From contig NADL03000594.1 in NCBI GenBank assembly GCA_002205965.3, forward strand, positions 2,728,001 to 2,792,000: DNA of 64,000 nucleotides. The letters run 5' to 3'. The notes beneath the pieces are model-generated. The model saw nothing but the letters and a program-made list of their open reading frames with translations, ran no database searches and had not been told where the DNA came from. Source of the DNA: Kappaphycus alvarezii. Its lineage: Eukaryota > Rhodophyta > Florideophyceae > Gigartinales > Solieriaceae. Below are positions 20,806 to 29,857 of this stretch, piece after piece (the first letter of the stretch is position 1; each line of letters starts with the position of its first letter). Both the position numbers and the translations under genes were made by a program.

Positions 20806-21479
20806 TATTTCGGAACGTGTCGCGCCAACGCCTTTCCTTCCCGGTTCCCGACAAATCCCGACCGCGAGGACTCCACGAGCGACCCGCCGGCACCGGCTCA
20901 GGTAAGAACTATTTAACTTCCGCCCACGGTACTACGTCCTCCAAACCCTTCAGCGATCACTCTCCCCCTTACTGTTTCCTCTCTTCCACAGCGAACCGGT
21001 ATCGCCGCAGCTCCGGAGCGGCCTCGCGCGTCCTACGGTCAACTGCACGTTGGCGTTCCGATCCAACGGAAGTCAACGTCATCCAGCCCGAGAATGCGGG
21101 AGGCAGAAGGCGAGTGCAGCACGAACTACGGAGTAGAAGAGGTCGTTGCCTGCGGAGGCGGTCCCGAAGGAGTGCAACCGGTTTCGGAACGCCGCGTTTA
21201 CGAACCCCAAACGCGCATCGTTAACGTTGGAGACGACTTGGATCATCGTGCGTACCGAGACCGGAATGAAGCGTTGGCGAGAAGTGGGCAAACAATTATG
21301 CCGGTTGACGTCTACCTCCGACTCTTCGGTTCTTCTTTGGACGCACGTCGATTTGGGCGACTTGCACGGCACTTGGTGGCCGCTCTCCGAAATCGGATTC
21401 TCCCGATCTTCACGGGCGAACGCGACTATTATTGGAACCAGCGCTGGGTCCACGTTCCATGCCGCGTGTACAGCGTTGA
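20806..21479 (+). CDS. Antisense accessory gene of E2, first part (two exons)
   Basis: Reading frame 1 is open from a stop at 20803 to 20901. It is closed by an in-frame TAA at 20914 inside a candidate intron (20902-20991), then open again from 20992 to the stop at 21481. The ATG at 21094 is the first certain Met; an upstream start would be needed if exon 1 is used. The C-terminal third matches the E1 antisense protein: a Y-R-x-R-N segment, then a hydrophobic helix ending RNRILPIF, then YYWNQRWVH. No known domain was recognised. A GTAATG at 21480 could be the donor of a second intron that leads in frame to 21784. Function unknown; location in both elements suggests an element-encoded accessory protein. 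Confidence 0.6.
20902..20991 (+). other. Candidate spliceosomal intron in the antisense gene
   Basis: CAG|GTAAGA donor at 20902. The acceptor TTCCACAG ends at 20991 and is preceded by a run of more than 25 bases that is almost all pyrimidine. Length is 90 nt. It starts and ends at codon boundaries of frame 1, and its removal takes out an in-frame TAA. It lies antisense to the genomic RNA of E2, so it would survive retrotransposition. Confidence 0.6.
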
Positions 21480-21745
21480 GTAATGTGATTTACCGTTCGT
21501 GCGGTGCGCCGAGGAGTCGGATTACCAATTGGCCTTGCCTGGCCTGCTTGATCCCATTCTTGCGGGAGTCGCGCAGGATGGGGGGCGACTCCACGACGGG
21601 TGTTTATCCGAGCATCGGGATGGTCGTGCTTCCGCAGCCGTTCGATCAAGAAGTCTCCTTTTTCAAGTACCGGTCGCATCGGGGTGGAACTAACATGGCT
21701 ACCGAGTCTCGGGTTCAGCAGAAGAGTAGTGTCTTCTTCATGTGA

Positions 21746-23032
21746 CAATGCGTCGAGTTCTTCGCGATCCCCGCTCGTTCTAGGTCTTCCTTCTATCCCC
21801 CGATCCCGGAGTACTGGGCCGACCTCGAATGTCCGGTAAATCTATGCGTACCGACGCCCCCGGTATTGGCCCATTACGGAAGTGCCTTGTTTCCGAACAC
21901 GGACCGCCCACTTGACAGGTCGATTTTCGAGGGCGCGTTGGCCTCTGAATTTGCGGTACTTGCGTTGGGCGCCTTGCTACTAGGAGCTCGCGACTGTTAC
22001 GATTTCAACACGCGCAGTAATGACCCGAGATTCCGGTATGGGTGCCCAAGCCTGGGGAGCAACGTCCAGGACCCGAAGGGTCCCGTGATCCTAATATCTG
22101 GAAAACTCTTATCTCTCATCCGTCGTGTCGGGGTACATGCTATCGTGGCCAAAACCAGCTTCGAGATCGGCGATGCGGAGGCTGTCTTGAGTCTTATGGA
22201 CGACCCGACTGTCGGATGCGTGCGGATGCGTTGGCGGAAGGGAGGGGAGTTTTTCTGGTGTGATTGGCGGGATCGTCGCTCGGTTGCGGTCCCGAGCTCG
22301 TCAGAAAGCTGTCGAACTCCGGCGTGGTTGCGAGCGCATGAGGCCGATGGGGAGTGGGGTCAGGTCTGTCCAAGCGTTGAGCGGAATCCGGTGCCCGAGC
22401 TGGCGGACGAGGACCAAGAAGACACCCCCGCACCGGTAGTGGATACTCTTGTCCCGCAGCCGAATGTGCAACCGGAGTATCGGACCGGCCTCCGCTCGCA
22501 ACATGCCGACGCACCCAGCACTACGGCAGGGCTAGCTGGCCACGCCGGATGTCTCGAGCCAACGGCAGTTCCCGTCGAGGGGGCAAGTGTCACTCCCGAT
22601 ATCGTCGGTTACGACTCCGACGACTTGGAAGGGATAGAATTCATCGGGCCCTACGACAGAACGGGGCCCGAGGTCGATATTTGCGCTAATCGGGGCAGAG
22701 CCGTCACCGTCAAGAGGGAGGGGGTAGAATAGTTGAGGATGCACGACGACCGACTGTCGGCGGGGGCATAGGTTGCCTTTGAGCTCGTACAGACCAACTG
22801 CGACGCGCTAAACCGACCGCGGTACCCCAATATCTCCTATGCGCTGACCGACTTGCGGAATCTTCTTCAGGCCGACTACGGACGGGAGCGGCAGTGCGAC
22901 ACCGTGCGGGACGCGGCGGGCGCCCTCCATACTGCCCTTGAGGCGGCCCTTGGGCGTTCCGATCGCGGCCAGTTAGGCGCAGGCGGTACGATCTTTCAAG
23001 ACGAGTCCCGCAAGCGTAGTCGTACCGATTAG
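21746..23032 (+). pseudogene. Antisense accessory gene of E2, second part
   Basis: Frame 2 is open from 21746 to a TAG at 22730, has a second TAG at 22769, and then stays open to 23032. It encodes PIPEYW at about 21800-21817, an EFAVLALGALLLGARDCYD hydrophobic helix, a KLLSLIRRVGVHAIV segment and a WRKGGEFFWCDW box, in the same order as the E1 second part at 6027-6953. The middle is acidic and Pro/Glu rich. The end carries a helical segment and a basic tail RKRSRTD that could be a nuclear signal. There is no ATG at the start, consistent with a 3' exon. The two stops indicate recent decay in this copy. Confidence 0.6.
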
Positions 23033-23750
23033 CGGTGACTAGGGGGCATAAGCATTAAACGAAACCGAGGGCCTCGGGTCTGAGCATGTCCTAGACCGAA
23101 ACTCGGAGAACGCATTCAAAACTACCGTGCCTCGGGCATTGTCGCCAGCGTGTCCGTCTAGATGGTCGGAAACCCAAGACTGCCCCCTCCTTCGTGCTGG
23201 AAACCGAGCCACGATCGGGTTATTGCATCCCGAGATATGAGCTCCCGAATTTCGGGATTCATCCTCGTCTTCTTCCGCGGGTAGAGTCGTGAAGGTGGAC
23301 CATGGTCCACTTTGGTCCGGTCGGCGGTCCCAACGGTCCTTGGCGTACAGTGGCCATTACAGTGTCAAGACCGCACCGCAACACTGCACGCCGTGATGGC
23401 GGTCTTCCGAAGCGAATGGGTAGTTCCTCGACGCGTCTTGAGCTCCCAGATTCGGCAGAGGCCGTGGTTCAGCACGTAATCGGACAGCTCGGGTGGTAAA
23501 CGAGGAAGTGTGCGCGCCGTTACCGAGAAAAACGGGAAAAGCACGAAGTGTTGGTCGTCATTCCGATTACGGGTAAGGCTAACCGAAGGCGGGAGAGCCT
23601 AGGCATGGGGCGCATATGCGGGGCGGATTCTTCTACCGAAAAGCAGCAAAAACGACAGGGTACCCGCCCTTCCTTAAAATGGGCGACAAACCGGCAACCA
23701 GATAGGACGGTTAGGCGGTGGTTCCCGTTGTACGGGGCCGATGCCGACAG
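23033..23750. other. E2 untranslated region between antisense gene and chromodomain
   Basis: About 700 GC-rich bases without a recognised gene. By position it is the 3' region of gag-pol on the minus strand and of the antisense gene on the plus strand. The 65-codon frame at 23302-23499 has no family features. Confidence 0.4.
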
Positions 23751-23758
23751 GTGTGCTG

Positions 23759-24028
23759 TCACCAGTATGCCGTTATGAAATTCTCTGGAACCCCGAAACC
23801 CGGCTCCCATGTGTCATACTCGGGACTGTAACCGTACCATCGGACTTTGTACCACATTCCGTCGCGGCGTTCCTCGTGCTTAACCAAAGCGTCTATCCGA
23901 TATTCGGCTTCATCCTCCGCTTCCGGAAGCACGGGGCCGTTAAGCGGTTCGGAATGGGCGTCCGAAGTCTCCTGTGGTGCGGTGCGAGGGACCGGCGTAC
24001 AGCGGTCGATGGATACATTCACGAGCAC
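23759..24028 (-). CDS. E2 chromodomain
   Basis: A 90-codon frame ending in a full chromodomain: YRIDALVKHEERRDG, WYKVRWYGYSPEYDTWEP and NFITAYW. Aromatic cage residues are present. The upstream part is an acidic linker. It forms the C-terminus of the integrase in this element class and is the counterpart of 10109-10351 in E1. Confidence 0.88.
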   Translation of the reverse strand: MLVNVSIDRCTPVPRTAPQETSDAHSEPLNGPVLPEAEDEAEYRIDALVKHEERRDGMWYKVRWYGYSPEYDTWEPGFGVPENFITAYW

Positions 24029-24064
24029 GCCATCCTTCTCTATTATGATATTCTCATCCGTGAC

Positions 24065-25334
24065 TCAGTCTACATGGAAAGGGCCTTGTCCCCGGGGAAG
24101 AAGCTTGTGCGCAACTTCGTCTGCGTATTTAGTGGCTTCTTCCTGTTCTTCGGCGGTCAAAGTGCGGGCCGGGCGGTCGACGAAGACCTCGTCTCCCGGT
24201 CGGATGACGGGTCGGAACCGAACCTTGCGGTAAAAATCGCGCTTGTACCGTTGTTGCGCGGCGGTCATCTTGGAGGTTGCTGTGCTCAACCGTTCTCTTA
24301 ATTTCCGGTTTGCATCCCGTTTGAGCTGGGTTGGCGTGAGGCCAGCCGGGCGGTCATCCCAGGATGTCGGGACGGCCCGCACGATGATGTCCCGGGGGTG
24401 TCGGGTCAAAACCAAGTCGAACGGTGTCGTTCCCGTTCATCAGTGTACCTTCATGTTGTACCCGTACGTCAGCGGTTCGACGAACACGTCCCAGTTCGTT
24501 TGGTGTTCCGTGACGTAATTCCGGAGAACGCGCACGAGCGTTCGGTTGAAGCGTTCGGCTTGTCCGTTGGTCTATGCGTTATACGCGGAGGTGAGGTAAT
24601 GCTTGAACCCCAGCAATCCGCAAACGGTGTCGAAGAATTTAGCAACGAACTGTTTACCGTTGTCGGTAAGTACATAATTCGGCGCACCATATGTGTACAC
24701 CCAATGTTCCAAAAATGCTTGTCCGACATCGGCGGTGGTGGTTTTTTCGTAGAAAGACGGTGCGCGTGAGCTTCGAATACCTGTCAGTGATGATCAGGAT
24801 GAACCGATATCCACGGGAAGTCGCCGGGAACGGGCCAAGGATGTCCAAGGCGACGAACTCGAGAGGTCCGGCAGCCGAGAAAAGCTTCAAGTATTTCTGG
24901 TGCTTATACTGCGTTCCCCGAGATCGGATAAAACTGCAGCACCGGGCCGCGGCATTATACTCGTCCAAGGCCATGTGCGGCCAGTAGTAGTCACGGCGGA
25001 GAGTGTAGTACATCCGGGTCGCACCGGGGTGACCACTGAGGCGTGGGTAATGCGTCAGGTACAGGATGCGTGCGCGAAGGGATTTGGGCACGACACGTTG
25101 AGAGGCACCGTCGAGTCGGTAGCGTCGCACGAGGAAGCCGTAGCGGTCATAGACGTATTGGCTTTTGGGGGAGCCAACGTCTTCCGCAAGTTTCTGACAA
25201 AGTGGATCGTTGCCTTTCGCTTCCAAAAACTCCTGCACCGAAATCGGCATCACATTCGTGTCCTCCGAGACAAATTCGGATGGTTGCATCTTTCCATCCA
25301 CCGTTGCCGAATTTTCGGAATTTTCGGTGTCCAA
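24065..25334 (-). pseudogene. E2 integrase
   Basis: The zinc domain near 24950-25080 shows LTHYPRLSGHPGATRMYYTL and RRDYYWPHM, then a CCSF site where CxxC is expected. The core has FVALDILGPFPATSRGYRF (first catalytic Asp), IITDRYSKLTRTVFL, then after a frame break LTDNGKQFVAKFF (second Asp) and NGQAERFNRTLVRVL (Glu). The C-terminal piece 24065-24415 has a basic helix and RPVIRPGDEVFVDRP. All three D, D, E positions survive but stops and frameshifts near 24420-24660 break the protein. Confidence 0.88.
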
Positions 25335-25541
25335 TACGTGGTTTTCTGTAACGTTTTGGAAAACACGCGTAATACCTCATCCGAAATCGGTTCGTCCTCC
25401 CAACAACCGACAATCACGGTTTCGATTTTTTCATCCGCCGCCCCCCTCCCCGGGGTGCTCTTCGACAGCGAAACACGGAATCTCGTCGTCTAGAGGTTCC
25501 AGTTATGCGTCTGTCCGAAGTCGGGACATGCCATTGGCGAG

Positions 25542-25850
25542 TTAATGCTTGACTCTGGGACTGTACTGAACTTCGTAATCGAATTCCGCAAGACGGAGAC
25601 GCCAGCGCGCGAGCCTTCTCGATGCATCGGACAAATTTAGGATCCACCGTAGCGCGTTATGATCCGTCCTCAGGATAAAGTGGTCTCCGTACAGGTATGG
25701 GCGGAGTTGCAGCATAGCCCATACCACGGTGAGGCATTCCCGTTCCGAAGCGGTGTAGTTCCGCTCTGCGTCGGTCAAGCTGCGGCTCCAATACCCGATA
25801 GGGAGCTTATCTCCGTTCTGTTGTTCCTGTAACAGGCAGATACTGACTTC
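25542..25850 (-). pseudogene. E2 RNase H
   Basis: A 79-codon frame with NYTASERECLTVVWAM (catalytic Glu), HFILRTDHNALRWI (TDHxAL box) and RRLARWRLRLAEFDYEVQY, followed by the RVKH start of the tether. The first catalytic Asp, in an LETDACD box, lies at the end of the RT frame (25851-26669), which closes at a stop. Normal Ty3/Gypsy pol order. Confidence 0.85.
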
Positions 25851-26669
25851 TTAGTCACACGCGTCAGTTTCTAAGGTGTGCCGGAACCCGGAATGCGGCA
25901 GAGCGAGGATCGGAGGGGAGACCAAGCGCTGTTTCAATTCCGAGAAAGCAGAACACTCTTCGTCGTCGACCGTCTCCCATTCGGTGGGTCCTCCTTTCCT
26001 TGTCTTCCGAATGAGCGGCGCGGCGATCCTAGCGAATTTCGGGACGAAGCATCGATAGACGGTACATATACAGAGAAATGATCGGAGTTCCGTCATGTTC
26101 GTCGGTGGTCGCGCGTTCCGAATGGAGTCGATGTTCTTGTTGTTCACCTCGAGCCGCCCGGGCTTGATCGTGTGTCCGAGGTATGCGACTTCGGAATTGA
26201 AGAATGAACACTTGTCAAGGCGCAGCGTGACTCCGGCGTCGGTTAGCATTTGTAGAACTTCCCTCACGTGTCGGAAATGGTCCTCCAGGTTGTTGGAGTA
26301 TACTATCACGTCGTCCAGGTAGACGAGCGCGAAGCGCAATTTCACTCGGGAAAGGATGATGTCTACTGCCCGTTGGAAGGTCGCTGGAGCGTTCTTCAAC
26401 CCGAAAGGCATCCGGCAAAATCGGTAAGTTCCCCAGTACGTAGCGAACGTCGTCTTATCCCGATCCTCCTCGGCAACTTCGACTTTCCAATAACCCGAAT
26501 TACATTCTAGCGTACTGAAAACGGTTGCGTCGCCGAGTGAATCTATGCACTCATCCATCCACGCAATCGTGTACGTGTGGCGACGGTTTACCGCATAAGT
26601 CGGCAATAGTCTACACAGAAGCGCAGCTTTTAGTATTTCTTCGGGATTAGGACAACGGGGCTTTCCCAT
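25851..26669 (-). CDS. E2 reverse transcriptase (long frame)
   Basis: 272 open codons with FSTLECNSGYWKVEVAEEDR (motif A), MPFGLKNAPATFQRAVD (motif B), ALVYLDDVIVYS (motif C, intact YLDD), LRLDKCSFF, YLGHTI and RPPTNMTELRSFL. In motif A the catalytic Asp of the LDxxSGYW pattern is Glu (codon GAA). The N-terminus of RT is damaged: the frame opens after the fingers region. The linker HRIELEPGAKPVYQ lies in the previous frame at 26669-27856. Confidence 0.9.
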   Translation of the reverse strand: MGKPRCPNPEEILKAALLCRLLPTYAVNRRHTYTIAWMDECIDSLGDATVFSTLECNSGYWKVEVAEEDRDKTTFATYWGTYRFCRMPFGLKNAPATFQRAVDIILSRVKLRFALVYLDDVIVYSNNLEDHFRHVREVLQMLTDAGVTLRLDKCSFFNSEVAYLGHTIKPGRLEVNNKNIDSIRNARPPTNMTELRSFLCICTVYRCFVPKFARIAAPLIRKTRKGGPTEWETVDDEECSAFSELKQRLVSPPILALPHSGFRHTLETDACD

Positions 26670-27856
26670 TAGGACTGCGCTGCTTCGACGGCTTTGTCCG
26701 CGATCATTCGGTCAATCTCCTTCTTCTGAAATTCCCGACCTCGGTGGCCTGATCTGTACTTCGCTTGATATACCGGTTTTGCGCCCGGTTCTAATTCGAT
26801 GCGGTGTTTCGTTGCGACGATACAACTGAGGTCACCGGACCACATCGAACAGAATTCCGATAGCAAGCAATAAACTTGCGCACGAATTGACTCTTCTTCG
26901 TAACCGATCTTGACGGATTGTTTCCAATCATCTTCCGACTTTACGGTTTTCGTAGCACCATAATCCAATCGGACGGTTTTAATATCACTTCCCGCCCCCT
27001 CCTTAGACCAAGTGTTCTCCGGACCTGGTGGCAGTGGATTACTAGAGTTAGGGGAGGTATCGTCCGAGGTAACGGTAAGCACTCCAGTAGGGTCTTGAAG
27101 GGCCAGAGCGATCACCGGACGTTTCCGTAGCTTCACGGCGCGGTCGGAGAGATTCGACAATAGCACAGTGAACGGTTTGTTTGGCATTATGTTCATAACG
27201 CGGTTGGCCATCAGGGTCATTTTTCGATGGACTAATCTGGGGTGGTTCCGCAAGAACCGGAACCCACCGACTTCGGTTGTAGCGTCCACATGAATTTGAC
27301 TCATGGGCGGGATGACTACTCGTCGCGCAAGGTGGATCTTTTTCGACACCGTGTTAATCGGGAGGTTGCGTGAGACTGGTCTGAGGTCTTGTCCAGAAAA
27401 ATCGGTTCCCTTGTTCTTTCGCTGCGACTGCGTCGTCCCGACGATGCATACGGATGGCGCGTTGTAAAACATCACCTTCCGGTATCCGGGAAGGATTTCC
27501 TTGACGTGACGGTCAATAAACGAAGTCCCGAGAATCACGTCGGTAGAAAGGTTCGCGACGACCAGGAAGGGGACGCGCACCTTTAATTGACCGATATTCA
27601 CAATCAAGTAAATTACACCGAGAACGGAGAGACGTTGCTTATTAGCAGAAATTAGGGACGGTACCGATATCGGGCGAGCGTGCGGCAGCCAAGATCCGGG
27701 GATCTTTCGCGCACTGACGAGGTTCGGTCCGGCACCGGTATCCAAAACCGCAGTACGGGAGAGCATGAGCTGCAATGAGCGACCAATGCTCACGTCTACC
27801 TTGTAGTTCTGCTTTTTATAGAAGCATATCTCCATCTCGTCGTCGGTTGGGAACAT
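26669..27856 (-). CDS. E2 protease and RT linker (395-codon frame)
   Basis: A long open frame. The active site AVLDTGAGPNLVS of a retropepsin lies near residue 37-50, then VIYLIVNIGQLKVRVPFLVV and DVILGTSFIDRHV, the strands and DxxLGxxFL motif of Ty3/Gypsy proteases. A spacer with VVIPPMSQIHVDA and an MPNKPFTVLLSNLS segment follows. The end carries ATKHRIELEPGAKPVYQ, the box just before RT. The next frame, RT, starts within a few bases with a phase change, so at least one frameshift separates them. Confidence 0.85.
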   Translation of the reverse strand: MFPTDDEMEICFYKKQNYKVDVSIGRSLQLMLSRTAVLDTGAGPNLVSARKIPGSWLPHARPISVPSLISANKQRLSVLGVIYLIVNIGQLKVRVPFLVVANLSTDVILGTSFIDRHVKEILPGYRKVMFYNAPSVCIVGTTQSQRKNKGTDFSGQDLRPVSRNLPINTVSKKIHLARRVVIPPMSQIHVDATTEVGGFRFLRNHPRLVHRKMTLMANRVMNIMPNKPFTVLLSNLSDRAVKLRKRPVIALALQDPTGVLTVTSDDTSPNSSNPLPPGPENTWSKEGAGSDIKTVRLDYGATKTVKSEDDWKQSVKIGYEEESIRAQVYCLLSEFCSMWSGDLSCIVATKHRIELEPGAKPVYQAKYRSGHRGREFQKKEIDRMIADKAVEAAQS

Positions 27857-28330
27857 TTCTTCAACCGAAAGAACGGATTCCTATTCTTTTAAAGATTCTT
27901 GCACCGGCGTGGCGGGTTCTTCAGCACCGGGTATCGTAATGAACACTCGGGCCGTATCTACGTTGTCTTCTTCAACAACGTTAACCAAATCTCGGCGGGT
28001 AGGCGGGGCGTGTCCCGACGCTGATAACCGGCACGTCCAGCGCCTTGTTGATTACCGCGGCGTCGGTCGGCGGCTAGAGCTTGGAAGTTTTGCTCCTGGA
28101 TAGCAATGATGCGGTCGCGTTGCGCGGTGTCCGTGATCAAATCACAAACCGTGTGCTTGGTAGACAAGAAAATCTGGCAACGGGTGACTGCCGATCCTTG
28201 CATCTTCGGACGTTGCACCTCCGGTGACTTCGGAAAGCGGGGGTAGGTAACCGACTGCGAGGTAGGCACAGTGTCCCTAACTGTAGTTGTTGACGCTTTG
28301 GGACTAAGGACCGTGGTCAGTGGGCTACCT
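27857..28330 (-). pseudogene. E2 nucleocapsid region
   Basis: The frame 27958-28269 has a RCQIFLSTKHTVCDLI segment that looks like a zinc knuckle of the form CX2[F]X4HX2C, with the second Cys replaced by Phe and a short H-C spacing. A basic, Gln- and Arg-rich stretch (DRRRGNQQGAGRAGYQRR) follows. Position after the capsid and before the protease fits a nucleocapsid. Confidence 0.55.
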
Positions 28331-28335
28331 CCCTG

Positions 28336-29121
28336 CTAGGACAGTGCAAGGACGTCACCTTCCGCGTCCTCGAACTCATGCGGGCCTGAATCGCTATCCG
28401 GTTCAACGATAAACGTGGCAGCCTTCTGCGGTGCCACCTTCTTCACATTCCGGTTATCGCGGAATGAAACGGGTACACTAACCCGACGTAGTGCGCGATG
28501 CGATGATCCAAGTCCACCGACATAACGAACTATCGACTCATGGTCCGCCCTCGGATGTTCTGTCGCATAATTGCGCAATTGCGTCCGAGTGGACGGTAGC
28601 ACACCTTCTACAAGGTATCCCTTCATTCTTTCTCCGGATAAAATGGTACCGCAGCGCAATGCCTTCTTCGAAAACTCATTGGACAATTCTTGCTCCGTCA
28701 TTGCGGTACTCTGTCGACTCCGTTCAACTTCCGCCAAGGCTTCCGCCATTGCTTCATCGGTTTCGAACGTCCTGAGGAGGAAGTTGACCAACTCCTTATA
28801 CGAGGTCAACATCTCCTCTCAATCGGCCTCGATTGACATCGTCGCTCCCGACAAACGGTTATGCACCATCGCGGCGGCTTGCCCGGTGAGGAAGTACTTC
28901 ATACACCATACGGCGGCTCCTTCCGACACATCTGTCGTGTCGCAAGCGTCCCTAAATCTTGCGAGGAATCCCAGCACCGTGATCGGATCGCTAGCTGAGA
29001 AATTCCGGTCTCTCATCTGAACGGAAAACCTCTTCTGCGTTTTCCCGAGGTTGCGACCGATCGACTCGGTGTATTTCTGATCGACTCGGTGTATTTCTGG
29101 CTTTGGTTCCGCAAACGGCAT
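28336..29121 (-). pseudogene. E2 gag capsid
   Basis: Frames 28819-29121 and 28336-28812 are in register apart from one stop near 28817. They encode a capsid-like helical domain, FSASDPITVLGFLARFRDAC, CMKYFLTGQAAAMVHNRL, LVNFLLRTFETDEAMAEAL, then ELSNEFSKKALRCG and a C-terminal acidic tail. Order and motifs match the E1 capsid (15565-16133). Upstream, a perfect 20-bp tandem duplication at 29059-29098 shifts the frame. Confidence 0.72.
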
Positions 29122-29190
29122 GACCTGTAATCAACAGCCTTCTTAAAGATTACGTGCATCGGTCGAATCACTTCCAATTTGCGGTTCCTA

Positions 29191-29652
29191 GTGTCTATCC
29201 GACCACGCACTGTCCTCATATGAGGCACACTTTGTCCTCATATGAGGACAATTTCTGTTACATTTTGGAAAGGAAAATGTTTTGGAAGCCCGAAATTTTT
29301 ACTAGAAAAAAGGTTTTTTATGTTTAGTTACAGTACAGTAATTTTTACTGTACATGCGCCCTCGTTTCTGAAACCCCCCACGATAATACGAACTATTTTA
29401 CCTTCCAAAATGAAGTCGTTTTCACAACTTCTTGCGAAGAGCGGAAGCTGGTGAGGGAAAATTGGTCTAGCCTTCACCGAGGTCAACAATCTTGAAAAGT
29501 TTGTTTTGATCGGCCATCTACACTCATGAACTAATGCGGAGGGACAAGGAATGCGCTGAGGTAAAAAAGTTTTGTATTGAAAAAGAAGTGCTGGAAGTAG
29601 TCCTCATATGAAGACAAATGTCCTCATATGAGAACAACGGTCCAATAGACAC
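29191..29652. mobile_element. MITE inserted in E2 gag
   Basis: A 462-bp AT-rich block in otherwise GC-rich E2. Its ends are inverted repeats of about 65 bp starting GTGTCTAT, flanked by TA on both sides (29189-29190 and 29653-29654), or by CTAG if counted longer. Each terminal repeat carries two copies of the palindrome TCCTCATATGAGGA or a near copy. Removing the block and one TA joins the gag reading frame without a stop. There is no coding capacity. TA duplication suggests a Tc1/mariner-type source; this is inference. Confidence 0.8.
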
Positions 29653-29857
29653 TAGGCGCGCGTCGATGCCGAATTTCGGAGTCATTCGAGCTGTACCCAA
29701 CGTCTGAGTCGCTCGACTGCACCACGTCCGAATCATCGGTTGATGACGAATCATAATTCTTGTTCTTGCGGCGGCTTCGGCCCTCGCGGCGTTTGCGGTT
29801 ACGGCTACGGCAACGCCCGCGCTTCGGGTCCCGCGCACCTCGGCAGTTCTTCCGGCA

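Noticed and set aside
20523-21224. 233-codon plus-strand frame
   Set aside because: It begins inside the E2 LTR and reads through the candidate intron; the alternative frame carries the blocks shared with E1.
29211-29640. Repeated CCTCATATGAGG palindromes as a possible CRISPR-like array
   Set aside because: Only four copies, in two pairs 370 bases apart at the ends of a MITE, with no regular spacers.
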